From NCBI GenBank assembly GCA_030673425.1, contig DAOVJB010000018.1, positions 1 through 13,235 of the forward strand: a DNA stretch of 13,235 nucleotides, written 5' to 3'. The notes beneath the pieces were generated by a model, which made no database searches, had not been told where the DNA came from, and worked only from the letters and a program-made list of their open reading frames with translations. This document shows positions 1 through 9,626 of the stretch, piece by piece (positions within the stretch are counted from its first letter, which is position 1; every line of letters starts with the position of its first letter). This DNA is from Elusimicrobiota bacterium. Its GTDB lineage: Bacteria; CAYTYR01; UBA6262; DAOVJB01. The translations under genes and the position numbers were made by a program.

Positions 1-376
1 AAAAATAACTTATATCATTTTCTCCTGCTTTTACGTTAAACTTGGCTAAACGTAATGCACCACCGACTATAAAAAGAAAAGCGACTAATATTCCCACTTT
101 ACCATAGCGATGTAAAATCAGTGAATACATCAAAACAGCAGGTGCTAATCCAAAAGAAATAAGGTCTGCTAATGAATCAAACTCTACCCCAAATTTGCTT
201 GTTGTTTTAGTCAAGCGTGCTGTCTGTCCATCCAGAATATCAAACCCGACCGCAATTAAAATTGCCCAACTCGCAGTGATAAATCTACCGCTAAAACTGC
301 TGATAATAGAAAAAAATCCTGCTCCTAAGTTTCCCAGAGTAAAAAGATTGGGCAAAATATATATACCTTTAAGCAT
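1..376 (-). CDS. pssA: CDP-diacylglycerol--serine O-phosphatidyltransferase (3' end cut by window edge)
   Basis: Phosphatidylserine synthase is a membrane enzyme that joins CDP-diacylglycerol and serine to give phosphatidylserine, the substrate of the neighbouring decarboxylase. The first 125 codons are present; the C-terminal part lies outside the window. The CDP-alcohol phosphotransferase signature is complete: D46, D49-G50, A53-R54, then G63, D67 and D71 with exact spacing. Hydrophobic helices surround it (about residues 8-27, 34-48, 72-88 and 95-110). The ATG start has an AAGGA ribosome site 8 bases upstream, and that site overlaps the stop codon of psd. The 10-bp gap to psd indicates co-translation, and the psd-pssA pair is a standard phosphatidylethanolamine module. 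The family is certain. The choice of serine as substrate rests on the neighbour and the N-terminal pattern (LPNLFTLGNL). Confidence 0.93.
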   Translation of the reverse strand, partial: MLKGIYILPNLFTLGNLGAGFFSIISSFSGRFITASWAILIAVGFDILDGQTARLTKTTSKFGVEFDSLADLISFGLAPAVLMYSLILHRYGKVGILVAFLFIVGGALRLAKFNVKAGENDISYF

Positions 377-386
377 AAATTAATCC

Positions 387-1049
387 TTAAGGAGAAATCT
401 CTCCTATTATACTTACACCTGCTTTTACTTTATCCCCTATTTTAACCTTAATTTCCACATTTTCAGGCAAATATAAATCTACCTGTGAGCCAAATTTAAT
501 TAAACCGATTTTCTGTCCTTTTTTAAGTTCATCTTTTTCCCCACACCAACATACAATACGCCGTGCTAAAATCCCGGCAATCTGTTTAACCAGAATCTGA
601 AAACTCTCAGTTCCAGAACCATGTGATCGGATACATATAATATTTTGCTCGTTCTGCTCATCAGCTTCATCTTTGTAAGCAGGTAAAAATTTGCCTGGTT
701 GATACTTAGTAAAATTAACCGTTCCGTTAATAGGTGCCCGTTGAATATGAACATTAAGCGGAGACATAAAAATCTTTACTACGTTACTGGTGGAATTCAG
801 AAATTGATGCTTTTCTTTTCTAATATCCAGTATCTTGCCGTCAGCCGGAGCTATAATTAAATTCTCATTTTGTATTATTTCACGCTCCGGATCACGGAAG
901 AAAAATAACATAAAAAGCATTAATAAAAAAGAAACGCCGCTTAAGAAATAGAACGACTTTAAGTAATATCCTGTCATATAAAAAACGACAGTTAAACCGA
1001 CAAAAATCTTAATAAAAACAAACCCGTCTTTGGCAACAGGAATACGCAA
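387..1049 (-). CDS. psd: Phosphatidylserine decarboxylase, short (PSD-A-like) proenzyme
   Basis: Converts phosphatidylserine to phosphatidylethanolamine at the inner membrane. The protein is 220 residues, the length of the short family. Two hydrophobic segments (about 12-29 and 33-51) lead into FFRDPER. D70 of the PADGK motif and H101 of NVHIQRAP match the triad that drives self-cleavage. The cleavage site is G187-S188 in KFGSQVD, where the serine becomes the pyruvoyl group; the remaining 33 residues form the alpha chain. The start codon is TTG, preceded by AAAGGA 8 bases away. An upstream ATG at 1070-1072 runs into a stop after five codons, which supports the TTG start. It sits 31 bp after ilvC and 10 bp before pssA in the same operon. 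Confidence 0.95.
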   Translation of the reverse strand: MRIPVAKDGFVFIKIFVGLTVVFYMTGYYLKSFYFLSGVSFLLMLFMLFFFRDPEREIIQNENLIIAPADGKILDIRKEKHQFLNSTSNVVKIFMSPLNVHIQRAPINGTVNFTKYQPGKFLPAYKDEADEQNEQNIICIRSHGSGTESFQILVKQIAGILARRIVCWCGEKDELKKGQKIGLIKFGSQVDLYLPENVEIKVKIGDKVKAGVSIIGEISP

Positions 1050-1057
1050 TTTTTTTA

Positions 1058-1063
1058 TCCTTT
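1058..1063 (-). promoter_or_regulatory. Ribosome binding site that fixes the psd TTG start
   Basis: AAAGGA on the minus strand lies 8 bases before a TTG codon. No in-frame ATG gives a better start, so this site supports initiation at TTG. Confidence 0.7.
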
Positions 1064-1080
1064 TATATACATAAATTGTT

Positions 1081-2076
1081 TTATTTCTTTTTCAACCAAC
1101 TCATCATTTTACGTAAATTAGCTCCGACTTTCTCAATTAACAAATTATCGGTTCTCTTACGCAAGGCATTAAATAGCGGTCTGCCTGCCTTATTTTCCAA
1201 AATCCATTCATTAGCAAACTTACCTGATCTCACTTCTTCTAATATCTTTTTCATCTCAGCACGTGTTGCATCAGTAATAATCCTCTTGCCACGCGTCAGG
1301 TCACCATACTCAGCTGTATCACTGACTGAATATCTCATCCTGTGGATTCCGCCTTCATAAAATAAATCAACTATTAATTTTAATTCATGCATGCATTCAA
1401 AATAAGCTATTTCCGGCTGATATCCGGCATCAACCAAAGTATCAAACGCCGCACATACAAGTTCTGTAACCCCTCCGCAAAGCACTACCTGTTCACCAAA
1501 AAGGTCGGTCTCTGTCTCTTCAGCAAAACTTGTTTCGAGAACACCGGCTCTGGTTGCTCCTATTCCTTTGGCATAGGCTAAAGCTAATTTCTTTGCTTTA
1601 CCCGTATAATCCTGGTAGATAGCAATTAAACTCGGCACTCCGCTGCCTTCTGCAAAAACTTTCCGCACCAAATGTCCCGGCCCCTTAGGAGCCACCATAA
1701 AAACATCAATATCCTTTGGAGGAACAATCTGTCCGAAATGAATATTAAACCCATGAGAAAATACAAGTGCTTTACCATTCTTCAGGTTTGGTTCTATTGC
1801 TCCCTTATATACAAGAGCCTGAATCTGGTCTGGAACAAGCATCTGGATGATATCAACTGTCTGGGCAGCCTCTGTGGCACTTACAACTTTCCATTTATCT
1901 TTTATGGCTAAATCATAATTGGTAGTACCTTTCAGTTCAGATACAATTACATTTAATCCGCTGTCACGTAAATTCTGTGCTTGTGCATGTCCCTGGCTTC
2001 CATAACCGATTATAGCAATTTTCTTCCCCTTTAATATTTTTAAGTCCGCATCCTTATCATAATACATTTTAACCAT
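1081..2076 (-). CDS. ilvC: Ketol-acid reductoisomerase, class I
   Basis: Catalyses the second common step of valine, leucine and isoleucine synthesis: Mg-dependent alkyl migration, then reduction of acetolactate or acetohydroxybutyrate. At 331 residues it is the short class I form. The N-terminal Rossmann domain carries GYGSQG (24-29). The C-terminal knotted helical domain has the metal and catalytic residues D191 and E195 (DLFGEQ), E227 and E231 (ECMHEL), S252 in SDTAEYG, and H108 in FSHGF. The loop after the second beta strand reads [10 protein letters not shown], with an acidic residue (E47) where NADPH-dependent members usually have a neutral or basic one. This suggests NADH use, which is inference. 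The ATG start has an AGGGGG ribosome site 10 bases upstream. The gene follows ilvN, its pathway predecessor. Confidence 0.98.
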   Translation of the reverse strand: MVKMYYDKDADLKILKGKKIAIIGYGSQGHAQAQNLRDSGLNVIVSELKGTTNYDLAIKDKWKVVSATEAAQTVDIIQMLVPDQIQALVYKGAIEPNLKNGKALVFSHGFNIHFGQIVPPKDIDVFMVAPKGPGHLVRKVFAEGSGVPSLIAIYQDYTGKAKKLALAYAKGIGATRAGVLETSFAEETETDLFGEQVVLCGGVTELVCAAFDTLVDAGYQPEIAYFECMHELKLIVDLFYEGGIHRMRYSVSDTAEYGDLTRGKRIITDATRAEMKKILEEVRSGKFANEWILENKAGRPLFNALRKRTDNLLIEKVGANLRKMMSWLKKK

Positions 2077-2117
2077 TTTGCAGTTGCCCCCTTTTTTTCA
2101 TTCTAGCTTAAAATTTA

Positions 2118-2597
2118 CTATTTGCCTCCCCGAGCCATTGCAATTCTTCCTGTTCGGACCATTTCCTTTATTCCAAAAGGTTTAACTAAATTTATAAAAG
2201 CTACAACTTTTTCCTCGCTTCCGGTCAATTCAATAATTACAGATTTAGGTCCTATATCCACTATTTTTGCTCTGAATACATTAACTAACTGCATAATCTC
2301 CAGACGTGTTGATTTATCAGCATTAACTTTTATTAAAATTAAATCCCTGTTTATAAAATTTTCTTGAGTAAAATCACTTATTTTAATAACATCAACCAGT
2401 TTGTGCAGTTGTTTAGTCACCTGTTCTAATACCCTCTCATCTCCTCCTACCACAATAGTCATTCGGGAAATAGAGCATTCCTCTGTTTCACCAACTGCCA
2501 AACTTTCAATATTAAAACCCCTTGCACTGAACAACCCGGAAATTCTGGATAAAACCCCGGGTTTGTTTTCTACCAGAACAGAAATAGTATGTTTCAT
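2118..2597 (-). CDS. ilvN: Acetolactate synthase small (regulatory) subunit
   Basis: Regulatory subunit of acetohydroxyacid synthase. It activates the catalytic subunit and usually carries valine feedback inhibition. The 159 residues show an N-terminal ACT domain (about 3-75) starting with the characteristic ENKPGVLSRISGLFSARGFN, including the glycines of the effector-binding turn. A second ferredoxin-like domain (about 84-158) ends in the conserved MVRTGRIAMARG. The ATG is preceded by AAGGGGG at close spacing. The gene lies 41 bp before ilvC and 22 bp after pfkA. The catalytic gene ilvB, which normally sits directly upstream, is absent here and must be elsewhere. The name ilvN is used for the small-subunit family in general; ilvH would be equivalent. 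Confidence 0.96.
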   Translation of the reverse strand: MKHTISVLVENKPGVLSRISGLFSARGFNIESLAVGETEECSISRMTIVVGGDERVLEQVTKQLHKLVDVIKISDFTQENFINRDLILIKVNADKSTRLEIMQLVNVFRAKIVDIGPKSVIIELTGSEEKVVAFINLVKPFGIKEMVRTGRIAMARGGK

Positions 2598-2619
2598 ACA
2601 CCCCCCTTAGGCTTCTGCC

Positions 2620-3582
2620 TTAAATTGATAATATAGCGTCTAATTTATAAAGATCCATATTTATTTCTTTTTTCTTCATACACGCTGCTTTTAAGCTCAC
2701 AGAAGTCATCTTGCCTTTTTTCAATGCTACTATTTTTGATTTTTCTCCCTTACGGAGTAAGTCTACTGCAGCTGCTCCGAATTTACACGCTAAAACCCGG
2801 CTGAATGATGTCGGACTACCACCTCTCTGAACGTACCCTAAAATACTTACACGCACCTCTGTACCAACATATTCTTCAATCTGCTCCCCGATAGCAAAAG
2901 AATTACCTGCACCTTCAGCCATAACTATAATACTTGAGGATTTTCCCCTGTCACGTCCTTCTTTAAGCTTCTGACAAATTTTATCAAGACTATATTTAAT
3001 CTCGGGAATTAAAATAATCTCCGCTCCTGCAGCTAACCCTACTTCTAAAGCAATAAATCCCCTTTCCCTTCCCATTACTTCTATGATAAATGTACGTTCA
3101 TGGGAGGTAGCAGTATCCCTGATCTTATCAATAGCTTCCAGGGCAGTATTTACAGCTGTGTCAAATCCAATAGTCATTTCTGTTCCCGTAACATCATTAT
3201 CAATGCTAGCAGGAATACCTACAACAGGAATTCCGCTGATCTCATGTAGTGCCAGAGCTCCCTGAAGAGAACCGTCACCCCCGATGGCTATTAGGCCATC
3301 TATATTATTTCGTTTCAGTACTTTAACTGCTTTTTTTTGTCCTCGTGTAGTTTTTAATTCCTCACAACGTACTGTTTTTAGTATAGTACCGCCTTTATTG
3401 ATAATTCCACTGACCGAACTTAAATCCATAGGACGGACTTCATTATTTATTAATCCCTCATATCCTCTCTCAATACCCACTACTTTAAGCCCATAATATA
3501 TAGATGTTCTTACTACTGCTCTAATTGCCGCATTCATCCCAGGAGCATCGCCACCAGCAGTCAGGACCCCGATTTTTTTCAT
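2620..3582 (-). CDS. pfkA: ATP-dependent 6-phosphofructokinase
   Basis: Phosphorylates fructose 6-phosphate to the 1,6-bisphosphate, the committed step of glycolysis, in the cytoplasm. At 320 residues it matches bacterial PfkA. Visible elements are the nucleotide loop GGDAPGMN (10-17), GGDGS (101-105), the catalytic stretch SIDND (126-130, base D128), HER (161-163), MGRERG (170-175) and YVQRGG (250-255). G104 is the residue typical of ATP users; diphosphate users have Asp there. One departure is PASIDND instead of PGTIDND: Ala replaces the usual ATP-type Gly, but it is not the Lys of diphosphate enzymes, so ATP use remains the best call. R21, R25 and R72 align with substrate and effector arginines of the E. 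coli enzyme. Start ATG with a GAGGG ribosome site. Its place between accA and ilvN links glycolytic flux to two pathways that consume its products. Confidence 0.97.
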   Translation of the reverse strand: MKKIGVLTAGGDAPGMNAAIRAVVRTSIYYGLKVVGIERGYEGLINNEVRPMDLSSVSGIINKGGTILKTVRCEELKTTRGQKKAVKVLKRNNIDGLIAIGGDGSLQGALALHEISGIPVVGIPASIDNDVTGTEMTIGFDTAVNTALEAIDKIRDTATSHERTFIIEVMGRERGFIALEVGLAAGAEIILIPEIKYSLDKICQKLKEGRDRGKSSSIIVMAEGAGNSFAIGEQIEEYVGTEVRVSILGYVQRGGSPTSFSRVLACKFGAAAVDLLRKGEKSKIVALKKGKMTSVSLKAACMKKKEINMDLYKLDAILSI

Positions 3583-3613
3583 ATATTCCCTCTATTCAAA
3601 TAACTAAAATATT

Positions 3614-4471
3614 CTATCGTTTTCGCTCCTTAAATTTACGAACTGTTTTTTTCTTGTTTTCCTTAAATACACCCATTTTTCTAAATTTTTCGTATCTGTT
3701 TTGAACCAACTGCTCTTTAGGAATACTGTTTAACTCTTTTAAGTTCTTCAGTACAGTTTTTTCCACTCTTTTAGCCATCACACCATAATCTGACTGTGCA
3801 CCTTCAAAAGGCTCGGGAATAATCTCATCAATAATTCCCAATCCAAATAAATCTTTAGCGGTAATTTTTAATGCTTTCGCAGCAGACTGCGCAGCACTCT
3901 GGTCTTTCCAGAGAATAGCAGCACATCCTTCAGGAGAAATAACTGAATATATAGAATCTTCTAACATTAAAATTTTATCAGCTACACCTATACCTAAAGC
4001 ACCCCCGCTTCCTCCTTCTCCGATAACTATTGCAATAACAGGGGTAGCCAAAACTGACATTTCAAATAAATTCCTGGCAATAGCTTCCGCTTGCCCACGT
4101 TCCTCAGCACCTATCCCCGGATAGGCACCAGGTGTATCAATAAAAATAAGAATGGGTAGATCAAATTTCTCGGCCAGCTTCATAATCCTTAATGCTTTAC
4201 GATATCCTTCTGGATGAGCCATACCGAAATTTCTTATTAGATTATCCTTGGTATTCTTACCTTTCTGATGACCTATAACTACAAAAGGCTGCCCTCCTAT
4301 TGTAGCCAGGCCTGTAATAATCGCCTCATCATCAGCAAATCTCCTGTCTCCATGCAGCTCTATAAAATCATTACTTAGTATCCTTAAATAATCCAATGTG
4401 TAGGGTCTTTGAGGGTGGCGGGCTAATTGAACCTTTTCCCAGGAGGTATGGCATTTTTTTCTCGAACCCAT
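3614..4471 (-). CDS. accA: Acetyl-CoA carboxylase carboxyltransferase, alpha subunit (short N-terminus)
   Basis: Alpha half of the carboxyltransferase that moves CO2 from carboxybiotin to acetyl-CoA, giving malonyl-CoA for fatty-acid synthesis. The crotonase-fold core is intact: [14 protein letters not shown] (15-28), IDTPGAYPG (111-119), the oxyanion-hole glycines [10 protein letters not shown] (151-160) and [11 protein letters not shown] (178-188). At 285 residues it is about 30-40 shorter than usual. The missing part is the N-terminal helical extension that normally precedes the TPWQRVQLARHP region. This is not a wrong start: the preceding gene ends only 9 bp upstream, and its stop overlaps the AGGAG ribosome site, 6 bases before the ATG. 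The C-terminal tail is very basic. The beta subunit gene accD is not in the window. Confidence 0.96.
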   Translation of the reverse strand: MGSRKKCHTSWEKVQLARHPQRPYTLDYLRILSNDFIELHGDRRFADDEAIITGLATIGGQPFVVIGHQKGKNTKDNLIRNFGMAHPEGYRKALRIMKLAEKFDLPILIFIDTPGAYPGIGAEERGQAEAIARNLFEMSVLATPVIAIVIGEGGSGGALGIGVADKILMLEDSIYSVISPEGCAAILWKDQSAAQSAAKALKITAKDLFGLGIIDEIIPEPFEGAQSDYGVMAKRVEKTVLKNLKELNSIPKEQLVQNRYEKFRKMGVFKENKKKTVRKFKERKR

Positions 4472-4480
4472 ATTTTTCTC

Positions 4481-5239
4481 CTAAAATGCCTCTACATAAT
4501 CAATCCGAAGTATACGTTCAGGAACATGGCGTTTCTTGATATTCTTCCATGCAAATTCCAGATTCAACTGAGTGGTCATAAGATAACGAATACCTATATT
4601 AAATCTATTATTCTCTTCATCTTCAAGTTTTTTGATATTATCATACTCGGCCATTATAATACACTGCTCGCCTAACTGTCGGCTTACTCCTATAAAACCA
4701 TAAAGATTATCAGGGATTTTAATATTATCTAAATCTGACACATTACCACCACCGTGAAGATATAAACCCTCAAACAATATTTCTTTTGTTGCCGCTAAAA
4801 AAATACCTCTTGCTTTCTCGGTATAAGTATCCTCATCAGCAAGCTCACCGTCAGAAAGAATCTCCCCTTTTTCTATAAATGTCCCATGTCCCTGAGCATC
4901 ATAACCTACAGCAATCCCCGGAAAGTAAATATTTCCGCCATAAAGTTTAATCTTAAGAAGAAGTGCGGGATTACGCATTTGGACTTTATCATTCCCTGTA
5001 ATTTTCCCCAAATCTAAATGAAAACCCAAATCTATGTTTCTTAGTGCTCCGAATGAAAGTCGTGTAAGTAAGTTACCTTCCCCATACATACGAAAATTCA
5101 AGTCAAAATTGCCATAAGATATTATTTCTGCAGTAGGAACCTCGATTAATTCAGTGGACATCTGCGCATAAACAGAACCTTTGCTTAACAGAATTATTAA
5201 ACCCAACATCAGAAAACAAAAAACAACCTTTTTAATCAT
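4481..5239 (-). CDS. Predicted outer-membrane beta-barrel protein of unknown function
   Basis: The specific family was not recognised. The 252-residue protein begins with a clear Sec signal peptide: a basic start (MIKK), a hydrophobic core at about 5-19, and a likely cut after VYA at 25. The mature part is rich in alternating polar and hydrophobic residues with many Gly, Tyr and Phe and no hydrophobic helix, the pattern of amphipathic beta strands. It ends in a phenylalanine, as barrel C-terminal signals often do. The early segment (PTAEIISYGNFDLNFRMYGE) resembles small barrel proteins annotated near polysaccharide export, but that link is weak. The start is well supported by AAGGAGG 5 bases upstream. 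It is the first gene after a strong promoter and heads the accA-pfkA-ilvN-ilvC-psd-pssA run. Confidence 0.8.
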   Translation of the reverse strand: MIKKVVFCFLMLGLIILLSKGSVYAQMSTELIEVPTAEIISYGNFDLNFRMYGEGNLLTRLSFGALRNIDLGFHLDLGKITGNDKVQMRNPALLLKIKLYGGNIYFPGIAVGYDAQGHGTFIEKGEILSDGELADEDTYTEKARGIFLAATKEILFEGLYLHGGGNVSDLDNIKIPDNLYGFIGVSRQLGEQCIIMAEYDNIKKLEDEENNRFNIGIRYLMTTQLNLEFAWKNIKKRHVPERILRIDYVEAF

Positions 5240-5277
5240 TTCTGCCTCCTTTTATAAAGTTTGAAAGTCTCTTAAGA

Positions 5278-5306
5278 ACTATAACAAAAATATTAAAAAT
5301 TGTCAA
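5278..5306 (-). promoter_or_regulatory. Sigma-70-type promoter with extended -10, start of the barrel/accA/pfkA/ilv/psd operon
   Basis: On the minus strand TTGACA (5301-5306, a perfect -35) is followed by a 17-base spacer and TATAGT (5278-5283, one mismatch to TATAAT). The spacer ends in TGT, giving the TGn extended -10 element. Transcription would start near 5271, leaving a leader of about 32 bases that contains the AAGGAGG ribosome site. It lies in a 119-bp gap, one of the two longest in the window apart from the metK leader, with no convincing terminator before it. The seven genes downstream follow with gaps of at most about 41 bp. Confidence 0.85.
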
Positions 5307-5358
5307 ATTAAAGAATAAAAACTTTAGGCTTTTAGAATCTAAACACTCTTTATCGAAC

Positions 5359-6525
5359 TTAATACATTACAGATAGAGAAAAAGTCTGATTCCAGTCAAC
5401 ATCCTGCCCTGCAAAAACTCCACGTTCAACCCCGTAATAGGCATAATTAAAATGCGCTAAACCTAACTTTACACCTGCCCCAAATGTCAAATATCCCTGG
5501 TTGAATCCCCCTGATAGAGAAAAACCCCAGAAATTTAGTCTTGCTCCTAAATTAAGCCTTTTAAAAAAATCTTCATATCGACCTATTTTTTTTATATCAC
5601 AGGCCAGAATTAAATTATCGTTAACAGATATATATTTATCTCTCCAGTAGTAAAGCTTCTCTGGTTTATATGCTACACCCAAGTTAGCCCGGGAAAGAAT
5701 CTGTGTAGAGTCCTGATTATCCCATTTTAATGTCGTATTTCCACAATCCTTCCATACCAGAGCAAAACCCAATCTATCTTCAAACATTTTATATGCCATA
5801 CCAAAATCAACGCCTATCCCCCAGCCTTTATGAAGCAGGTTAGTAAAACTGAATTCTTCATACTCAACCAATGTGCGAAAATCATTCATTTTTTGTCTTT
5901 GTAAATATTTAAGATTAAGCCCAAAAGCAAAAGGTTCTAAGTAATCCTCTAAAACAGGTAATTTGTATTTTCTTGCATAAGATGCTACTATTAAAAAATC
6001 TCTTCTGTAATTTAGTCCTGCTGTGGGAACATATATCCCCTTATCAGTTTCTATCGTTCCTTTTACATCACCATAGATTCCTACCCCAAAATTACCAACA
6101 GCCTTGATGGGAAACATAACGTTCAGATCTGAGCCTATTCTCAATCCACCTATACGATGAGTCAACATTTTGCTTCTTAAATCAGGTGAAGCATCTTCCC
6201 AGTCTTTCTTTCCGTCCAGTATATCTTTCATTTCATCTTCTTTATATAAATTATAAAAGTCTAGAATATCTTTGTTAAGTCCAAAAGAGAACAGTCCCGC
6301 TGAAATTCTCATTCTATCCAGATATGCCAGCCCACCGGGATTATAGACCAAAGGCACCTTATCCTCTGTCGGAATTAAACTTACACCGCCCATTCCCAAA
6401 ATCTCTGGTGAATTGTAACTGAAAGGCTCTTCCGCAAAACTTGCCAAACACAACACATTCGAAATTAAACAAGAATAAGCAATAAAAATTATCAGAATTA
6501 ATTTTTTAAGATTTTTTATTATCAT
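5359..6525 (-). CDS. PorV/FadL-like outer-membrane beta-barrel protein
   Basis: A 388-residue protein with an N-terminal signal sequence (basic NLKK, hydrophobic core about 9-28, probable cut near ASFA at 28-31). The mature start has LGMGGVSLIPTEDKVPLVYN followed by PGGLA (63-67). This is the Gly-rich, NPAGLA-like N-terminal pattern of the PorV/PorQ and FadL-like barrel families, where an N-terminal segment plugs the barrel. The rest is a series of amphipathic strands, for example around 318-350, ending FSLSVMY with a terminal aromatic residue typical of barrel assembly signals. PorV homologues act as surface-protein shuttles in type IX secretion, but relatives of unknown function are common, so no transport role is assigned. 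A GAGGTGGAGG ribosome site precedes the ATG. It lies 23 bp after the lipoprotein gene. Confidence 0.78.
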   Translation of the reverse strand: MIIKNLKKLILIIFIAYSCLISNVLCLASFAEEPFSYNSPEILGMGGVSLIPTEDKVPLVYNPGGLAYLDRMRISAGLFSFGLNKDILDFYNLYKEDEMKDILDGKKDWEDASPDLRSKMLTHRIGGLRIGSDLNVMFPIKAVGNFGVGIYGDVKGTIETDKGIYVPTAGLNYRRDFLIVASYARKYKLPVLEDYLEPFAFGLNLKYLQRQKMNDFRTLVEYEEFSFTNLLHKGWGIGVDFGMAYKMFEDRLGFALVWKDCGNTTLKWDNQDSTQILSRANLGVAYKPEKLYYWRDKYISVNDNLILACDIKKIGRYEDFFKRLNLGARLNFWGFSLSGGFNQGYLTFGAGVKLGLAHFNYAYYGVERGVFAGQDVDWNQTFSLSVMY

Positions 6526-6548
6526 AATCCTCCACCTCGAATAAATTC

Positions 6549-7364
6549 TTAACTAAATGTACCCGTAGAATCCTCATCAATCAGACCATCACCGTCATCA
6601 TCTATACCGTTTAAGTATTCCTCATCAACCAGACCATCACCGTCATTATCCACGCCAATTTCTATCTTATACTTATTAATATTGTTAAGTACATCATTTA
6701 TGGTATCTTCAATCTGCTGTCCCTGGTCAGTCAATATCTCTTCAATATAATCCTGAGCCTGGGGCAATAAATCTTCCACGGTTTCGATTAAATCATTGAT
6801 GTCATCCGGTTGGAGCTCATCAAGGTTTTCAAGAATAAACCCGCTCTCTTCTAAAAGTAACTTCAACTCATCAGCCTTAAGCAACACATAAGAAATCCCC
6901 TCCAGAGCATACGCAAGCCCCAAATCTATATAAATATCCTCGGGTGTTATATCACCATGGGTCTGTCCTAACCCGATCTTTTCTAAATCGCCTCTTACCA
7001 CTGTAGATACATCATATATTGACTGTAATACATCAGGAGAAAAATCAAGCAGATAATCATTCACCTGATTATCGGTAAAATCTTGAGCCAGGTCAATTAT
7101 ATCCAATTCCAACCCTTCTCTTACAGTTGCCTTTGCATGTCCGTAAAGAGCATCTGCATTATAAGGGTCAAGTTCTAATGCCCTGCTGAATTCATTCTTT
7201 GCGTTACTATTTTCCCCCTTATCAAGGAATACATTACCATTGGCAATATGTTCCTGGACCGTATGTTTATCCTTATGTAAACCTTTATAAATATTACTAC
7301 TACAACCAGTCAGAATAAAAATTAATCCGTAAATAGTAATAAGTGTTGAAAGTTTTTTATACAT
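6549..7364 (-). CDS. TPR lipoprotein with two C-terminal calcium-loop-like repeats
   Basis: A 271-residue predicted lipoprotein. A basic start and hydrophobic segment lead to the lipobox LTGC (18-21), with C21 the lipidated cysteine. One clear tetratricopeptide repeat (about 39-72) contains ANGNVFLDKG and ALELDPYNADALYG. A long acidic, mainly helical middle (about 88-230) follows. The C-terminus carries two copies, 16 residues apart, of a DxDxDG loop: DNDGDGLVDEE (239-249) and DDDGDGLIDED (255-265). These resemble EF-hand, dockerin or thrombospondin type 3 calcium loops. Calcium binding is inference. The start is placed at ATG 7362-7364, with AAGGTGG 8 bases upstream; a GTG four codons earlier lies inside that ribosome site. 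Its neighbour downstream is a barrel protein, so an envelope complex is plausible. The exact function is unknown. Confidence 0.85.
   Translation of the reverse strand: MYKKLSTLITIYGLIFILTGCSSNIYKGLHKDKHTVQEHIANGNVFLDKGENSNAKNEFSRALELDPYNADALYGHAKATVREGLELDIIDLAQDFTDNQVNDYLLDFSPDVLQSIYDVSTVVRGDLEKIGLGQTHGDITPEDIYIDLGLAYALEGISYVLLKADELKLLLEESGFILENLDELQPDDINDLIETVEDLLPQAQDYIEEILTDQGQQIEDTINDVLNNINKYKIEIGVDNDGDGLVDEEYLNGIDDDGDGLIDEDSTGTFS
6571..6658 (-). repeat. Imperfect 48-bp-period tandem repeat encoding the DNDGDG loops
   Basis: Two similar stretches (6571-6610 and 6619-6658) begin with tcctcatcaa and share accatcaccgtcat. They differ at scattered positions. They encode the two acidic loops at the end of the lipoprotein, so the likely origin is an internal duplication of a 16-codon unit. 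Confidence 0.7.
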
Positions 7365-7372
7365 ATAAGTTT

Positions 7373-7379
7373 CCACCTT
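7373..7379 (-). promoter_or_regulatory. Ribosome binding site that decides the lipoprotein start
   Basis: AAGGTGG lies 8 bases before the ATG at 7362-7364. A longer reading frame starting at GTG (7374-7376) would begin inside this site and has no ribosome site of its own, so the shorter start is preferred. Confidence 0.65.
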
Positions 7380-7394
7380 CCAATAAAGTTTCCC

Positions 7395-9591
<2,197 letters not shown>

Positions 9592-9605
9592 TATTTACCT
9601 CCCTT

Positions 9606-9626
9606 GTATTTAGTATCTCGTATCTC
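9606..9626. repeat. Three tandem 7-bp units in the metK-PfkB gap
   Basis: On the minus strand the units read GAGATAC, GAGATAC, TAAATAC, directly upstream of the ribosome site of the PfkB gene. The first two are identical and the third differs at two bases. Function is unknown. It may be a fragment of a dispersed intergenic element or simple slippage. Confidence 0.5.

Noticed and set aside
195-383. Plus-strand open frame of 62 codons
   Set aside because: It lies over pssA on the other strand, which has a complete CDP-alcohol phosphotransferase motif. The plus-strand peptide resembles no known family.
566-754. Minus-strand open frame of 62 codons inside psd
   Set aside because: It is in another frame of psd; the psd frame carries all catalytic motifs.
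7365-7376. GTG start giving the lipoprotein four extra residues
   Set aside because: The GTG lies within the AAGGTGG ribosome site; the ATG at 7362-7364 is correctly spaced and gives a normal lipoprotein signal.
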